A DNA stretch of 6,524 bases from contig DMKD01000359.1 in the NCBI GenBank assembly GCA_003454605.1, positions 921 through 7,444 on the forward strand, read 5' to 3'. The notes beneath the pieces were generated by a model that saw only the letters and a program-made list of their open reading frames with translations, was not told where the DNA came from and searched no databases. Within the stretch, counting starts at the first letter, position 1. Each line of letters begins with the position of its first letter. The position numbers were made by a program, and so were the translations under genes. This document shows, piece after piece, positions 6,268 to 6,524 of the stretch. The stretch comes from Spirochaeta sp. (GTDB lineage: Bacteria > Spirochaetota > Spirochaetia > UBA9216).

Positions 6268-6524
6268 GACAACCTTATTGAGCTGCAAGCGAATCAGAAT
6301 GCTTACAGAGACAAACTTAAAGAACTTTTTGACAGGCTTCCGGAATATATGCAGAGAATACAGAGCGGTACGGAGTTAAAGGACGTCAAAGCAGATATAA
6401 ATGAACGTTACAGCAGTCTGTTCTCAGTGTTTGAAGTAATTGAAGGTAATCTGAAAACTACCATTGCAAAATTCCAGAATACATCACAGAGCCTTGCACG
6501 TACAACCAGCGAACTGCAGGAGGG
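6268..6524 (+). pseudogene. cheA: Continuation of cheA in the same frame after the TAG (P3 region), cut by the window end
   Basis: After the TAG the same frame stays open to the window edge for 85 complete codons, starting DNLIELQANQNAYRDKL and ending ARTTSELQEG. This looks like the helical hairpin of a spirochaete-type CheA P3 domain. SELQEG is the lead-in to the conserved region (M-x-I-R-M-V-P) that should follow outside the window. No frameshift is needed to join the two parts, so a single base substitution explains the stop. I see no ribosome binding site or start codon placed to begin a separate protein here; the first in-frame ATG (the Met of PEYMQR) lies inside the helix. It is therefore scored as the second part of an interrupted gene. 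If the UAG is read through, it is simply the middle of an intact CheA. Confidence 0.8.

Noticed and set aside
6268..6524. Independent gene starting after the cheA TAG
   Set aside because: There is no start codon with a ribosome binding site near the break, and the sequence reads as a direct continuation of the CheA P3 helices.

Overview
The window reads as a free-living or host-associated spirochaete chromosome, close to the Treponema/Spirochaeta group. The main reason is the last gene. Its CheA-like N-terminus (MSDYLDPNNEELLKDFF...) and its long, charged dimerisation region after the P2 domain match, from memory, spirochaetal CheA proteins better than the enterobacterial type. No database search was possible, so the placement is an inference. 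I saw no insertion sequence, CRISPR array, tRNA or rRNA. All supported genes are on the + strand.

Positions 2-5104 hold the visible part of one tightly packed operon for a peptide/nickel/opine-type (Dpp/Opp) ABC importer. It begins with a double ATPase, two nucleotide-binding domains fused in one chain, whose start lies just outside the window. Two permeases follow, DppB-like and DppC-like, and then a cytoplasmic type I phosphodiesterase / nucleotide pyrophosphatase-like enzyme of the alkaline phosphatase superfamily. Junctions are overlaps of 26 bp and 1 bp, then a 9 bp gap with the ribosome binding site laid over the previous stop codon, so translation is probably coupled. No substrate-binding protein gene is visible; it should be upstream or elsewhere. 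The arrangement suggests that an imported compound is hydrolysed at a phosphodiester or phosphoanhydride bond inside the cell.

Positions 5105-5217 are a short AT-rich intergenic region. It has a good sigma70-like promoter (TTGACT-16-TATCAT) whose predicted start site lies only a few bases before the next ATG, three spaced CTTGA repeats and a small inverted repeat, but no convincing terminator.

Positions 5218-6524 hold cheA, the chemotaxis histidine kinase gene, running off the right edge. It carries two striking lesions. The phospho-accepting histidine of the P1 domain is replaced by glutamine at residue 52, although the surrounding catalytic residues are kept. An in-frame TAG at codon 350 also interrupts the P3 domain, after which the same frame continues as recognisable CheA sequence to the window end. 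This is either a decaying or degenerate CheA, a recoded/suppressed UAG, or a sequence error. It is the most interesting part of the window.
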